A stretch of 64,000 bases of DNA, taken from Mycobacterium sp. ITM-2016-00318 (GTDB lineage: Bacteria; Actinomycetota; Actinomycetes; Mycobacteriales; Mycobacteriaceae). Positions 19,480 to 28,427 of this stretch are shown here, piece after piece. The notes beneath the pieces are model-generated. The model worked only from the letters and a program-made list of their open reading frames with translations. It made no database searches and was not told where the DNA came from. The stretch's first letter is position 1, and every line of letters begins with the position of its first letter. Where the stretch lies: NCBI RefSeq assembly GCF_002968285.2, contig NZ_CP134400.1:4154001-4218000 (forward strand). The letters run 5' to 3'. Both the position numbers and the translations under genes were made by a program.

Positions 19480-20571
19480 CTAATTCCAGTCGCGCAGAAC
19501 GGTTTCGATGTCGGTACCCGGCTCGCCCAACGGCTTGGGAGTAGGCGGCACGCTGCGGGAGAACCGCGGCGCGGGCGAGGGCAGCAGGATGTCGCCGTCG
19601 AGATAGAAGGTGTCGCGCTCGGTGATGTGCGGTTCGCTCTGCACCTCGGCGAACGACAGCACGGGGGTGGCGCAGGCGTCGTTGCCGGAGAACACCTCGG
19701 CCCAGTGGTCGCGGTCCTTCGATTTGAAGACCTCGGCGATCCGGGCCCGCAGCTCGGGCCAACGGCTGACGTCCTGCTGGGCGGGGAGATCCTCACCGTC
19801 GAGGCCCAGACCCTTGAGCAGTTCCGCGTAGAACTGCGGCTCGATCGAGCCGATCGACATGTAGCGGCCGTCCGCGCACTCGTAGGTGTCGTAGTACGGC
19901 GCGCCGCTGTCGAGCATGTTGGTACCGCGCTCGTCGGACCAGAGTCCGCCCGCGCGCATGCCCCACATCATCGCCATCAGAATGTTGGAGCCGTCGATCA
20001 TGGCCGCGTCGACGACCTGTCCCTTGCCGGAGGTCTGTCGTTCCCAAAGCGCGGCGAGGACGCCGACGATCAGGAACATGGAGCCGCCACCGAAGTCGCC
20101 GGTCAGGTTCAGCGGTGGAACGGGCCGCTCGTCCTTGTGGCCGATGGAGTGCAGCAAGCCGTTGAGCGAGATGTAGTTGATGTCGTGGCCGGCCTGCTGG
20201 CTGCGGGGGCCGGTCTGGCCCCAGCCCGTCATCCGCGCGTACACCAACCGCTCGTTGACCTTCGCGCAGTCATCGGGCCCGAGGCCGAGCCGCTCGGTGA
20301 CGCCGGGCCGGTACCCCTCGATCAGCACATCTGCCTTCGCGACCAGCGCGAGTACCTGCTCGCGGCCTTCGTCGGACTTCAGGTTGGCCGCCACCGCGCG
20401 GCGGTTGCGGTTCATGGCCTCGTGGCTGCCCTTCGGCACTCCGCCGGTCCCGCCGGGGCGCTCGACGCGCACCACGTCGGCGCCGAGATCGGCGAGGATC
20501 ATCGCCGCGTGCGGGCCGGGGCCGATGCCCGCCAATTCGACGATTCGCAAACCCTGCAGTGGTCCCGCCAT
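19480..20571 (-). CDS. mcr: Alpha-methylacyl-CoA racemase
   Basis: 363-residue family III CoA-transferase-fold enzyme interconverting (2R)- and (2S)-methylacyl-CoA. The N-terminus [39 protein letters not shown] is almost a family signature; ATG 20571 rather than the upstream ATG (20607) fits known Mcr starts. The catalytic His/Asp region includes [12 protein letters not shown] at about residues 140-151. Mcr is needed for oxidation of methyl-branched fatty acids and sterol side chains, which fits the adjacent SDR and crotonase genes. Confidence 0.9.
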   Translation of the reverse strand: MAGPLQGLRIVELAGIGPGPHAAMILADLGADVVRVERPGGTGGVPKGSHEAMNRNRRAVAANLKSDEGREQVLALVAKADVLIEGYRPGVTERLGLGPDDCAKVNERLVYARMTGWGQTGPRSQQAGHDINYISLNGLLHSIGHKDERPVPPLNLTGDFGGGSMFLIVGVLAALWERQTSGKGQVVDAAMIDGSNILMAMMWGMRAGGLWSDERGTNMLDSGAPYYDTYECADGRYMSIGSIEPQFYAELLKGLGLDGEDLPAQQDVSRWPELRARIAEVFKSKDRDHWAEVFSGNDACATPVLSFAEVQSEPHITERDTFYLDGDILLPSPAPRFSRSVPPTPKPLGEPGTDIETVLRDWN

Positions 20572-20612
20572 TGAAAAGAACCCGCCTCCCGTAGTTGACC
20601 GCGACATAGCTT

Positions 20613-20628
20613 ACTTGTATAACCAAGT
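20613..20628. promoter_or_regulatory. Short dyad upstream of mcr
   Basis: ACTTG-TATAAC-CAAGT, a 5-bp inverted repeat with a TA-rich centre, 42-57 bp upstream of the mcr ATG and between the divergent mcr and crotonase genes. Possible operator or promoter core; evidence is symmetry only. Confidence 0.35.
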
Positions 20629-20682
20629 GGACTCATCGTCGGCTCGGTAGGACCTCGTGCTCCTCTCGTCCGCGCCCGAATC

Positions 20683-20688
20683 TAAGGT
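20683..20688 (+). promoter_or_regulatory. -10 element of leaderless crotonase gene
   Basis: TAAGGT six bases before the ATG at 20695; no ribosome site. Confidence 0.5.
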
Positions 20689-20694
20689 TCACCC

Positions 20695-21507
20695 ATGACT
20701 TCCATCGACTCCGGCACGGGAGCGTATGTGAGCGTCGACGGGCTCGAGGTGAGCGTCGCCGACGGCGTGCTGTCGTTGACGCTGAACCGCCCGGACAGCC
20801 TCAACTCCCTGACCGCGACGATGCTCGACGGCATCGCCGACGCGCTGGCCGCCGCCGCCGCCGACCCGCAGGTCAAGGTGGTGCGTCTGGCGGGTGCCGG
20901 TCGCGGGTTCAGCTCCGGTGCGGGTATCAGCGCAGACGATCAGACCAAGAAGGCCGGCGGCCTGACGGTGCTCGACGCCGCGAACCGGGCGATCCGGTCC
21001 ATCGTGGCGCTGCCCCGGCCCGTGGTCGCCGTCGTGCAGGGGCCCGCAGCGGGCGTCGGCGCGTCGCTGGCGCTGGCATGTGACATCGTGATCGCCTCGG
21101 ACAAGGGCTATTTCATGCTCGCCTTCACCAAGATCGGGTTGATGCCCGACGGCGGCGCCTCGGCTTTGGTGGCGGCGGCCGTCGGCCGTGTCCGGGCGAT
21201 GCGGATGGCATTGCTGGCGGACAAGATTCACGCGGAGGAGGCATTTCAGGCGGGCCTGGTGACCGCGGTGTATCCGGCCGATCAACTCGACGCCGAAGTC
21301 GACAAGGTGATCGCGACGCTGGTCCGCGGTCCGGTGGTCGCGCTGGCGAAGACCAAGGACGCGATCAACTCCACGACGCTGGCCGAACTCGAAGCCGCCC
21401 TGGAACGCGAACACTCCGGGCAGGCCGCGCTGCTGCGCGGCACCGACTACCGCGAAGGCATCAAGGCCTTCCAGGAACGGCGCGCGGCCACCTTCACCGA
21501 TACCTGA
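20695..21507 (+). CDS. Enoyl-CoA hydratase/isomerase family protein (EchA10/11-like)
   Basis: 270-residue crotonase-fold protein. The oxyanion-hole segments are GAGRGFSSGAGIS at about residues 66-78 and GPAAGVGASLALACDIVIAS at about 116-135. The first glutamate of classical hydratases is not evident at VGRVRAMRM, while FTKIGLMPDGGAS at about 142-154 keeps an Asp. It may therefore be an isomerase or another crotonase type. Divergent from mcr, as echA10/echA11 are in M. tuberculosis. Confidence 0.82.
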   Translation: MTSIDSGTGAYVSVDGLEVSVADGVLSLTLNRPDSLNSLTATMLDGIADALAAAAADPQVKVVRLAGAGRGFSSGAGISADDQTKKAGGLTVLDAANRAIRSIVALPRPVVAVVQGPAAGVGASLALACDIVIASDKGYFMLAFTKIGLMPDGGASALVAAAVGRVRAMRMALLADKIHAEEAFQAGLVTAVYPADQLDAEVDKVIATLVRGPVVALAKTKDAINSTTLAELEAALEREHSGQAALLRGTDYREGIKAFQERRAATFTDT

Positions 21508-21629
21508 TTCACTCTGCCGCCCAAACCAACGCTCGGGCGCAAAAGTGCGAGTACAGAGCGCCATTACGTCGATCTCGGCGAACAAAATTCGGTGGACGCG
21601 GCGATCACCCGTCAGCGACCATCGTCTGC

Positions 21630-22910
21630 GTGAGCACGCAATACGACATCCCGGTGGCCGACGCCGGTCGATGGCGTGTGCTCGTACCGTTTCGCTCCCG
21701 CGAGTACCGCCTGCTGATCGCCGCGGTGTCGTTGTCGATCTTCGCCGACGGCATGTTCGCGGTGGTGTTGGCCCTGCAGGTGATCGAACTCGACAACAAC
21801 CCGGTGTCGTTGTCGATCGTGACGACGTGCTGGGGCGCAGCGTTCGTCGCGTTCGTCCTGGTCGGCGGAATCACCGCGGACAGGATCAAACAGCGCACGA
21901 TCATCATCGCCACCGAGTCGGTCAACGTGCTCGCATCGTCGGCCATAGCGGTGCTGGGACTCGTTGGCGCGCTGCATGTCTGGCATCTTGCGGTGGCTTC
22001 AGCGGCGATGGGCACCGCGGCGGCGTTCTTCTTTCCCGCATACAGCGCGATCCTGCCGAGGATCCTGCCCGCCGACCAGCTCCTAGCGGCCAACGGGGTC
22101 GAAGGCGTTGTGCGCCCGGTCTTCCAGCGCGCAGTCGGCCCTGCGGTCGCCGGAATCGTGGTGGGTGCGACGTTCCCCGCGCTGGGCGCCACCACCGTAG
22201 CGGTCTTGTTCGCCATCGGACTCGTGCTGCTGGTGGCCACTCGGCCCGCGACGAAAGCGTCTGTCGCAAAACATGATCACGTGCAACCACACGTGCTGCG
22301 CGACCTACGCGACGGCTTCGGCTTCATGCTGCGCACGCCGTGGCTGCTGTGGACGCTGCTGTTCGCGAGCATGTTCGTGTTGGTGGTGCTTGGCCCGATC
22401 GAGGTCTTGCTCCCGTTCATCGCCGCCGACCGGTTCCACGACGGGGCGAGGTCCTATGGCTTCGTCCTCGCTTTCTTCGGGATGGGCAGCGCCTTGGGCG
22501 CGCTCGCGGTGTCGTCGAGGCGGCTACCGCGCCGCTACCTCTCGGTGATGATGGCGATGTGGAGCCTTGGCTCCATTCCGCTCGTGGTGGTCGGCTTCAC
22601 GTCGTCGTTCCCCCTGATGGCCGTCGCCACGTTCATCATCGGCGTCACCGACGGCGCTGGGATGGTCATCTGGGGCACGCTCCTGCAGCGGCGGGTGCCA
22701 ACGGAGATGCTGGGCCGGGTCTCGAGCCTGGACTTCTTCGTCTCGCTCGCCTTCATGCCAGTGTCGTTCGCGATCGTCGGACCGCTGTCGAAGGTCGTCT
22801 CGATGGAGACCATTTTCCTGGTCGCCGGCGTCGCACCGGTTGTGTTCGCGGCCATCGCGATGCGCGCGGCGCGGATGCGTGACGACGAGCTGGCGAGCCC
22901 GCTGCGCTAG
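21630..22910 (+). CDS. MFS transporter, EntS-like
   Basis: 426-residue major facilitator with twelve hydrophobic helices and an N-terminal REYRLLIAAVSLSIFADGMF typical of the enterobactin-exporter/MFS_3 subgroup. Substrate unknown. Starts at GTG. Its TAG stop (22908-22910) is formed by TA from the IS630 target duplication plus the first base of the element. Without the insertion the same stop would be present, so the protein is intact. Confidence 0.8.
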   Translation: MSTQYDIPVADAGRWRVLVPFRSREYRLLIAAVSLSIFADGMFAVVLALQVIELDNNPVSLSIVTTCWGAAFVAFVLVGGITADRIKQRTIIIATESVNVLASSAIAVLGLVGALHVWHLAVASAAMGTAAAFFFPAYSAILPRILPADQLLAANGVEGVVRPVFQRAVGPAVAGIVVGATFPALGATTVAVLFAIGLVLLVATRPATKASVAKHDHVQPHVLRDLRDGFGFMLRTPWLLWTLLFASMFVLVVLGPIEVLLPFIAADRFHDGARSYGFVLAFFGMGSALGALAVSSRRLPRRYLSVMMAMWSLGSIPLVVVGFTSSFPLMAVATFIIGVTDGAGMVIWGTLLQRRVPTEMLGRVSSLDFFVSLAFMPVSFAIVGPLSKVVSMETIFLVAGVAPVVFAAIAMRAARMRDDELASPLR

Positions 22911-23992
22911 TGTCCTGAGTCGTTAATTCGTTGGCAGTAGTTGCCGATGCTGGCGAGGATTTGGTCGGCGGTTTTGGTCCAGACGTAGGGCCGGGGGTTG
23001 TCGTTCCAGGTGTCGATCCAAGCCCTGATGTCGGTGTTGAGTTGGCGCACCGAGGTGTGGGTGCCGCGACGCAGTTTCTTGGTGGTCAGTTCGGCGAACC
23101 ACCGTTCGACCAGGTTGAGCCATGACGAGCTGGTCGGGGTGAAGTGCAGGACGAACCGCGGGTGCGCCAACAGCCAGCGCTGGACTGCCGGCGTCTTGTG
23201 GGTGGAGGCGTTGTCGAGCACCAGGTGCACGTCCAGGTCGGTGGGTACGGAGGCGTCGATGGTCTTCAAGAAGGCCAGGAACTCGGTGGCCCGGTGGCGT
23301 GTGTGCAGCGCACCGATCACCTTTCCGGTGCTGAGATCCAGTGCGGCATAGAGGCTTGAGGTGCCGTGGCGGACGTAGTCGTGGCTGGCTCGCGCGGGGA
23401 TTCCGGGCAACATCGGAAACACCGGCGCAGTGCGATTGAGCGCCTGAATCTGGGTCTTCTCATCAACACACAACACCATGGCCCGTTCCGGTGGGTTCAG
23501 ATACAGTCCGACGACGTCGCGGACCTTGGCCACGAACAACGGATCCTTGGACAGCTTCCAGGAATCCTGTTTATGCGGTGCCAGGCCGAATGCCCGCCAC
23601 ACCCGCGACACCATCGACTGCGACAGTCCCAGGTGCTCGGCCATCGACCGGGTCGACCACTGAGTGGCGTTTCGGGGGGCCGTCTCCAGCGTGGCAGTGA
23701 TCAGCTCCTCGATGCGGGCATCCTCCACGACGCGGGGCCGGCCCGGCCGCGGTTCATCGAGCAAGCCGTCGAGGCGATCAACGGCGAACCGGTTGCGCCA
23801 TTTGGTCACCATCCCGCGGGTCACGCCCAGCTCCCGGGAGATCTGCGTATTACTCGAATCACCTTCACAGGCAAGAACTATGCGAGAACGCAGGGCCAGC
23901 GCCTGAGCGCTCTTAGGTCGACGCGCCCAGGCCTGCAACTGCTCACGCTCATCGTCGCTCAACACAACGCTCATCGCTACTGGACTCGGCAT
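22907..23992 (-). CDS. IS630-family transposase
   Basis: 361-residue transposase. The N-terminal half has two helix-turn-helix segments (SNTQISRELGVTRGMVTKWR and AEHLGLSQSMVSRVWRAF). The catalytic DDE core shows VLCVDEKTQIQAL at about residues 173-185, DVHLVLDNASTHKT at about 254-267, and SWLNLVERWFAEL with the final Glu at about 291. The frame is open throughout, so the element may be active. The stop codon TAG lies in flanking target DNA (22907-22909), not inside the element. Confidence 0.92.
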   Translation of the reverse strand: MPSPVAMSVVLSDDEREQLQAWARRPKSAQALALRSRIVLACEGDSSNTQISRELGVTRGMVTKWRNRFAVDRLDGLLDEPRPGRPRVVEDARIEELITATLETAPRNATQWSTRSMAEHLGLSQSMVSRVWRAFGLAPHKQDSWKLSKDPLFVAKVRDVVGLYLNPPERAMVLCVDEKTQIQALNRTAPVFPMLPGIPARASHDYVRHGTSSLYAALDLSTGKVIGALHTRHRATEFLAFLKTIDASVPTDLDVHLVLDNASTHKTPAVQRWLLAHPRFVLHFTPTSSSWLNLVERWFAELTTKKLRRGTHTSVRQLNTDIRAWIDTWNDNPRPYVWTKTADQILASIGNYCQRINDSGH

Positions 23993-24036
23993 GATCCCAG
24001 TCTAGCGGCTGAGCGCGGATTAACGACTCAGGACAC
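22910..24036 (-). mobile_element. Intact IS630-type insertion sequence
   Basis: 1127-bp element. Ends are perfect 18-bp terminal inverted repeats, GTGTCCTGAGTCGTTAAT at 22910-22927 and its complement at 24019-24036, extended by a few more matches. It is flanked by a TA duplication (22908-22909 and 24037-24038) within CTAG, the preferred target of IS630. It carries one transposase gene on the minus strand filling almost the whole element. Identical long ends and an open reading frame suggest a recent insertion. Confidence 0.93.
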
Positions 24037-24773
24037 TAGACGCCGAAGATCGGCGGGAGTACAAGCACCATGATCAGTCCCCACACCATGTGGGTCAGTA
24101 TCGATGCGAGCACTCCCCCGGTCGCGCGGCGCTCGAACGCGCACACCGCGCCGAGGACGGCCGCGGCGAACGTCAGCATGGGGTTCAGCGTCGACACTCC
24201 GATGACGATGACGTAGACGACTGTGGAAATGATTGCCGGATGGTGCTTTTCGAGTGCTGAATACAGCGCACCGCGGAAGAAGATCTCTTCTGCCAGCCCG
24301 TTGATCACGGTGATGAAGACGACCAGCGGCAAGCTGCCCTGAGTGGCGAACTCCAGGACCTGGGCTGCATAGTCGCGCAGCGCCGGAACCTCGCGGACGA
24401 TGAAACCGCCCAGAATGAAGACGCCGCCCAGCACCAGCCCGATGACCGTGCCGCTGATGACCGGCCGCTGATTGCGCCCGAAGAACCGCACGTGTCCGAG
24501 ATGCAACGGACGCGCGAGCAGCGCGCCGAGCGCCCACACCCCGGCCAGCGCCAGGGTGAGCCCGTAGAACGAATCATCGCCGGGATCGCGCGCGAGCGAG
24601 TAGCCGAGCAGCGTCGCGCCGACCACCACTATGACGGCGACGATGATGCGTCGTCGCCGCACCACCGCGGGCGGTTCGTGGTACGGAACGGCAACCCGGG
24701 TCAGGTTCTCCTTCAACTCTTGGAAGAAGGGAGGATGCGGCGTCGGGTGCTCGCTGATGATCGGCTCTGTCAT
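24036..24773 (-). CDS. CPBP-family intramembrane glutamic protease
   Basis: 245-residue membrane protein of the CPBP (CAAX protease and bacteriocin-processing, ABI) family. Hydrophobic helices begin at about residue 50. Motif 1 is seen as NGLAEEIFFRGALYSAL at about 156-172 (EE and FFxxR), with later helices NPMLTFAAAVLGA and ILTHMVWGL giving the His motif. ATG at 24773 overlaps the upstream gene stop (ATGA). Its TAG stop (24036-24038) is formed across the right end of the IS630 element and the TA duplication, unchanged from the pre-insertion sequence. Confidence 0.85.
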   Translation of the reverse strand: MTEPIISEHPTPHPPFFQELKENLTRVAVPYHEPPAVVRRRRIIVAVIVVVGATLLGYSLARDPGDDSFYGLTLALAGVWALGALLARPLHLGHVRFFGRNQRPVISGTVIGLVLGGVFILGGFIVREVPALRDYAAQVLEFATQGSLPLVVFITVINGLAEEIFFRGALYSALEKHHPAIISTVVYVIVIGVSTLNPMLTFAAAVLGAVCAFERRATGGVLASILTHMVWGLIMVLVLPPIFGV

Positions 24774-25906
24774 GCCGGAGGTTCTTTCGGTACGAGGTTG
24801 ATGAGACTGTCGAGCCCGGTCCGCAACGCTGCGGCGACGGGTCCTGGTACGACGTTGAGGAGGCCGAGGGCGGGGCGGGCGATCGGCGGGGTGATCGTCC
24901 TTGCGACCTGCTTGATGCGATGCGCGTCGCCTCCCGCCCACACCGGATCGGTGTCGGCGAGGTGGTGTGGGTCTTCGAGTTCGTTCACCGGCCGCGCACG
25001 GCCGTTGGATAACGACCGGTTGATGGCGTCGTCGATCGCGACCAGACCGCCAGGCGGATCGGCGACGAGCTCACGAAGTCCGTCGGACGCTTTCATCGGA
25101 TGATCAAGCGACTCAACGAGATCGGCGGCCAATCCGCCCGGTACCGGCAGTACGACCGGAGCCACCATCGACACCACGCCGGTACCAACGCCACGAATCG
25201 GCACACTAGCCCGCCACTTGCCGGTCGCGCGACCGTATGCGGCCAACAGGTCGCGGTACGTCGTCGACTCCGGTCCGGCGATGTCGTAGGCGCCCGCGGG
25301 CACGGTGTCGCCATCCGCCGCGGCAACGAGGTAGTAGAGGACGTCGTGAATCGAGATCGGATCCATCGGGTTGGTCATCCAGGCCGGTGACGGGATCAGC
25401 AGGAAGCGGTCTCCGACGTAGCGCAGCATCTCGAATGAGGTCGAGCCCGCGCCGATGATCATCGCCGCACCGAGCCAGACCACCTCGGGTCCGCCGTCGA
25501 TGGAAAGCGATTCGGCGACTTCGGCGCGGCTGGTCAGGTGTTCGGACAGCTCGCCTTCCTCGGGCACGAAGCCACCGAGGTAGACGATGCGCCGCACGCC
25601 GGCTTCCTTTGCGGCCACGGCGACGTTGGTCGCCGCGGCGTTGTCGGCGTCGCGAAAGTCCGGTTGGCCGATGCCGTGCACCAGGTAGTAGATGACGTCT
25701 ACCGGCCCCGCCTCCGCGAACGCTTTCCGCGCGGACGTCGGATCGTGAGCGTCTAGCGAGACCGCCGAGACCTCGTCCGACCAGCCGAAATCGGCGAGCC
25801 GTTCGGCCTTTCGTGAGGTGGCGACGACGTGGTGGCCTCGGGACAGCAGTTCGGTGACGAGCCGGGAGCCGACGTACCCGGTGGCGCCGGTGACCAGAGT
25901 TCGCAT
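24770..25906 (-). CDS. NAD(P)-binding Rossmann protein, NmrA/epimerase-like
   Basis: 378-residue atypical SDR. The N-terminus MRTLVTGATGYVGSRLVTELL carries the TGxxGxxG dinucleotide motif, followed by VVATSRKAERL. YYLVHGIGQPDFRDADNAAATNVA at about residues 80-103 and a predicted C-terminal helical/membrane-associated extension resemble DUF2867-less SDR_a5-type proteins. Starts at ATG 25906, fixed by a TACGGT -10 element seven bases upstream. Coupled to the CPBP protease gene by an ATGA overlap. Substrate unknown. Confidence 0.78.
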   Translation of the reverse strand: MRTLVTGATGYVGSRLVTELLSRGHHVVATSRKAERLADFGWSDEVSAVSLDAHDPTSARKAFAEAGPVDVIYYLVHGIGQPDFRDADNAAATNVAVAAKEAGVRRIVYLGGFVPEEGELSEHLTSRAEVAESLSIDGGPEVVWLGAAMIIGAGSTSFEMLRYVGDRFLLIPSPAWMTNPMDPISIHDVLYYLVAAADGDTVPAGAYDIAGPESTTYRDLLAAYGRATGKWRASVPIRGVGTGVVSMVAPVVLPVPGGLAADLVESLDHPMKASDGLRELVADPPGGLVAIDDAINRSLSNGRARPVNELEDPHHLADTDPVWAGGDAHRIKQVARTITPPIARPALGLLNVVPGPVAAALRTGLDSLINLVPKEPPA

Positions 25907-25913
25907 TGAATTC

Positions 25914-25919
25914 ACCGTA
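25914..25919 (-). promoter_or_regulatory. -10 element of leaderless NAD(P)-binding protein gene
   Basis: TACGGT on the minus strand, seven bases before the ATG at 25904-25906; it decides this start over the longer in-frame alternative. Confidence 0.5.
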
Positions 25920-25958
25920 GCCAGATACCCAGCGGCGGCTGACGGGAACCCGACGCAC

Positions 25959-26483
25959 TCAGTCCAGCGCCGCCCGGTGAAGCTCGATGAGCCGCTGATA
26001 GACCTGCGCGTTGTGGCGGTTGTTGGCGATCTCGGCATCGCTGAGTTCGCGCCGCACCGCTCCCGGCACGCCGGTCACCAGTGATCGGGCAGGCACCACG
26101 ACGCCCTGCGGCACCAGTGCTCCGGCCGCTATCAACGAGCCCTGTCCGATGTGCGCGCCGTTGAGGATGACCGCGCCTATGCCGATGAGCGCGTCGTCGG
26201 AGACCTCGCAGCCATGCAGCACGGCGTTGTGCCCGACGCTGACGCCCGCGCCCACTCTGACGGGGAACTCGGTGTCGACGTGGATGGTGACACCGTCCTG
26301 GATGTTGGTGCCGAACCCGATCTCGATCGGTTCGGCCTCGGCGCGAAGCGTCGCGCCGTACCAGACGCTCGCCCTGGCCGCGAGTACGACCTGACCGATC
26401 AGGGTCGCGTTCGGCGCGACCCAACTCTCGGCGTGCATCTCGGGCGCGCGACCGCGAATGGGGACGATCAGCGGCTCGGCCAT
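25959..26483 (-). CDS. Gamma-carbonic anhydrase-like hexapeptide-repeat protein
   Basis: 174-residue left-handed beta-helix protein. Hexapeptide repeats run from about residue 28 to 130 (ATLIGQVVLAARASVWYG and so on). The zinc-ligand pattern of gamma carbonic anhydrases is visible: His in DGVTIHVD and in VGHNAVLHGC, with Asn and Gln near GFGTNIQDG. Same length as the M. tuberculosis homologue Rv3525c (from memory). Physiological role may be CO2 hydration or a non-catalytic scaffold. ATG 26483 is used; another ATG lies three codons upstream. Confidence 0.82.
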   Translation of the reverse strand: MAEPLIVPIRGRAPEMHAESWVAPNATLIGQVVLAARASVWYGATLRAEAEPIEIGFGTNIQDGVTIHVDTEFPVRVGAGVSVGHNAVLHGCEVSDDALIGIGAVILNGAHIGQGSLIAAGALVPQGVVVPARSLVTGVPGAVRRELSDAEIANNRHNAQVYQRLIELHRAALD

Positions 26484-26569
26484 GCGCGCCATCGTTGCGC
26501 GAACGTTCCTCCCCGTTCGAGAAATCGCCGAAATTTCGACTGGTATGTGAAGGTTCGCGACGACGGTCA

Positions 26570-26820
26570 GGCGCCCTGGTACACCTTGCGGCCGTGTTGT
26601 GCCGCAACTACTTCGGCGCTCGTACGCCGGTGGTGTTCGGCCGGGTGTTCGCGTCGCACCAGCTCGGCGCTGCGATTGCGGCCGCAGGGGCCGGGAAATT
26701 GCGCGATCTGCAGGGCGCGAGTACAACCTTGCGTTCTACCTCGCGGCAGTTCTCTGCATCGTTGCAGCGGGACTCTGTGCGAATGTCCGGAAAGCGCAGG
26801 TCAGCGCACCTGTGACATGA
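26570..26820 (+). pseudogene. C-terminal remnant of an MFS transporter, frameshifted
   Basis: Two overlapping frames together encode the end of a major facilitator. NYFGARTPVVFGRVFASHQLG, read in one frame from about 26610, continues to KLRDLQ. A +1 shift near 26710 then gives REYNLAFYLAAVLCIVAAGL and a stop at 26818-26820. The first segment matches the helix-11 region (YFG-R-GRVFASHQLGAA) of monocarboxylate-type MFS proteins, and the second is their last helix. No N-terminal part is present, so this is a decayed fragment. The rest of 26493-26901 shows only the fasciclin promoter. Confidence 0.65.
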
Positions 26821-26839
26821 GCTCTGGGTGATCTTGACT

Positions 26840-26869
26840 TTGGCATTGGTCGATCAGTCCACCTAACAT
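26840..26869 (+). promoter_or_regulatory. Promoter of the fasciclin gene
   Basis: TTGGCA (26840-26845), 18-bp spacer, TAACAT (26864-26869), about 32 bp before the GTG with GAGGAG between. Good match to a housekeeping-sigma promoter with a short leader. Confidence 0.55.
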
Positions 26870-26901
26870 GCGTATCGACTGACGAGCTGAGGAGCACCAA
26901 C

Positions 26902-27636
26902 GTGAAGACTCGCACCAGCAAGACCTTGGGTGCAGCGGCGGCAATCGCCGCGATCGGGGCATCGATCCCGCTGGCGGTGACCGCATATGCCGATCCGGAG
27001 CCCTCGCCCACGCCGAAGGCACAGGTCGAGATTCCCGATCCCCAGGGCAACTGCGACCCGTTCAAGAAGGCCGTGCCCAACTGGAAAGCGCTCAACGACG
27101 TACCGGTCAGCAAGGCGCTGGCCAGCATCCCGGACATCAGCACCTTCAACTCCGCGATCTCCGGTGGGCTGAATCCCGAGGTCAACATCGCGTCGGTGTT
27201 GGACAACGGGCCCTACGTGGTCTTCGCCCCGACCAACGACGCGTTCGCCGCTCTCGAGCCCGGCCAGGTGGACGCCCTGAAGGCCGATCCGGCGGCGTTG
27301 ACCCGGCTCGACTACTACCACGTGTTCCTCGGCCTGCTGGGCCCTGAAGACGTACACGGGCAGCGTCCCACCCAGGAGGGCGCCGAGATCAAGGTCGACG
27401 GCAAGAACGGCGACATCAAGGTCAATGACACCGCCAAGTTGATCTGCGGCGGCATACAGGCGCAGAACGCGCGGATCTACATCATCGACAAGGTGCTGGA
27501 CCCCGCGTCACCACCCGAGGCCATCCAGGCGTTGGCGAGTGGCTCGTCGAGCACCACGACGACGACCACGACCACCCCGACGACCCCGACGCCGAACGCC
27601 GAGGTCGTGCCCGGCGCTGAAGCGCCCGCGGGCTAG
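26902..27636 (+). CDS. Secreted fasciclin (FAS1) domain protein, MPT70/MPT83-like
   Basis: 244-residue exported protein. Signal peptide MKTRTSKTLGAAAAIAAIGASIPLAVTAYA is cleaved near residue 31 (YA-D, no lipobox Cys). A single FAS1 domain spans about 60-205, with the YVVFAPTNDAFAAL box at about 107-120 and RIYIIDKVL as the final strand. The C-terminal tail (about 213-244) is Thr/Pro-rich, (SST)n-like, probably an extended cell-wall spacer and possible O-mannosylation region. FAS1 proteins mediate adhesion. Its stop shares CTAG with the convergent crotonase stop. Confidence 0.87.
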   Translation: MKTRTSKTLGAAAAIAAIGASIPLAVTAYADPEPSPTPKAQVEIPDPQGNCDPFKKAVPNWKALNDVPVSKALASIPDISTFNSAISGGLNPEVNIASVLDNGPYVVFAPTNDAFAALEPGQVDALKADPAALTRLDYYHVFLGLLGPEDVHGQRPTQEGAEIKVDGKNGDIKVNDTAKLICGGIQAQNARIYIIDKVLDPASPPEAIQALASGSSSTTTTTTTTPTTPTPNAEVVPGAEAPAG

Positions 27637-28427
27637 CGCGCTTTCCAGACGGGCTGACGCTTCTCGGCGAAGGCGAGTGGACCCTCTTTGGCGTCCTCGG
27701 ACCGCATCAGCGTGCCGATTTCGCGCATGGTCCTGCCCCAGCCGCGTTCGTCACCCGTGATGACGCCGTCGTCGACGCCCATCGCCACCCGCTTGCTCGC
27801 CCAGACTGCGAGCGGCGCGTTGGCGGTGATCCGTTCGGCGAGCGCCAGCGCGCCATCAACCGCGGTGCCGTCGGCGACCACCTGGTTGATCAGTCCCCAT
27901 TTGAGCGCGTCGGCTGAACTCATCGGCTCGCCGGTGAAGATCAACTCCATCGCGACCTTGCGTGGCAGGTGATCGACGATGCGGAACACGCCCCCGGCAG
28001 CGGCGATGAGGCCGCGCTTGACCTCGGGCAGCCCGAACTTCGCGCGCTCCTCCGCCACCACCAGATCGCTGGCGAGCGCGAGCTCGGAGCCGCCGCCGAG
28101 CGCGGTGCCGTTGACCGCGGCGATCGTCGGCTTGTCGATGTAGTGGTGGACGTAGCCCGCGAAACCCCAGTCGCCGCGTTCGGGGTGAAACAGGTTCTCC
28201 CGCCGCGAAATGGCCTTGAGATCAGCTCCAGCGCAGAAGGATTCACCTGCACCGGTGATGACCACGGCACGTACCTCCTGGTCGTCCTGCGCTTCCTGCA
28301 GCGCGTCTCCGACGGCCATGCTCACCGCACTGTTGACCGCGTTGCGCGCCTCAGGCCGGTTCAGCGTGATGACCATGACGTTGCCCCGCCGCTCGGTGAG
28401 AGCGGCGGGTGCCACGGCATCTGTCAC
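27633..28427 (-). CDS. Enoyl-CoA hydratase family protein (Rv1136-like)
   Basis: 264-residue crotonase. Oxyanion segments GAGESFCAGADLKAIS at about residues 59-74 and NGTALGGGSELALASDLVVA at about 105-124. The first catalytic-Glu position is occupied by the Glu of GGGSELALA and the next conserved region reads FGLPEVKRGL (Glu present). Encoded directly after a thiolase with an ATGA overlap, so the pair probably carries out successive beta-oxidation steps, as Rv1136 beside Rv1135A. Confidence 0.85.
   Translation of the reverse strand: MTDAVAPAALTERRGNVMVITLNRPEARNAVNSAVSMAVGDALQEAQDDQEVRAVVITGAGESFCAGADLKAISRRENLFHPERGDWGFAGYVHHYIDKPTIAAVNGTALGGGSELALASDLVVAEERAKFGLPEVKRGLIAAAGGVFRIVDHLPRKVAMELIFTGEPMSSADALKWGLINQVVADGTAVDGALALAERITANAPLAVWASKRVAMGVDDGVITGDERGWGRTMREIGTLMRSEDAKEGPLAFAEKRQPVWKAR

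Noticed and set aside
21525..21575. CGCAAAAGTGCG stem as a third copy of the CGAGCAGACG repeat
   Set aside because: It shares only GCAAAAGT with the repeat and lacks the CGAGCAGACG arms.
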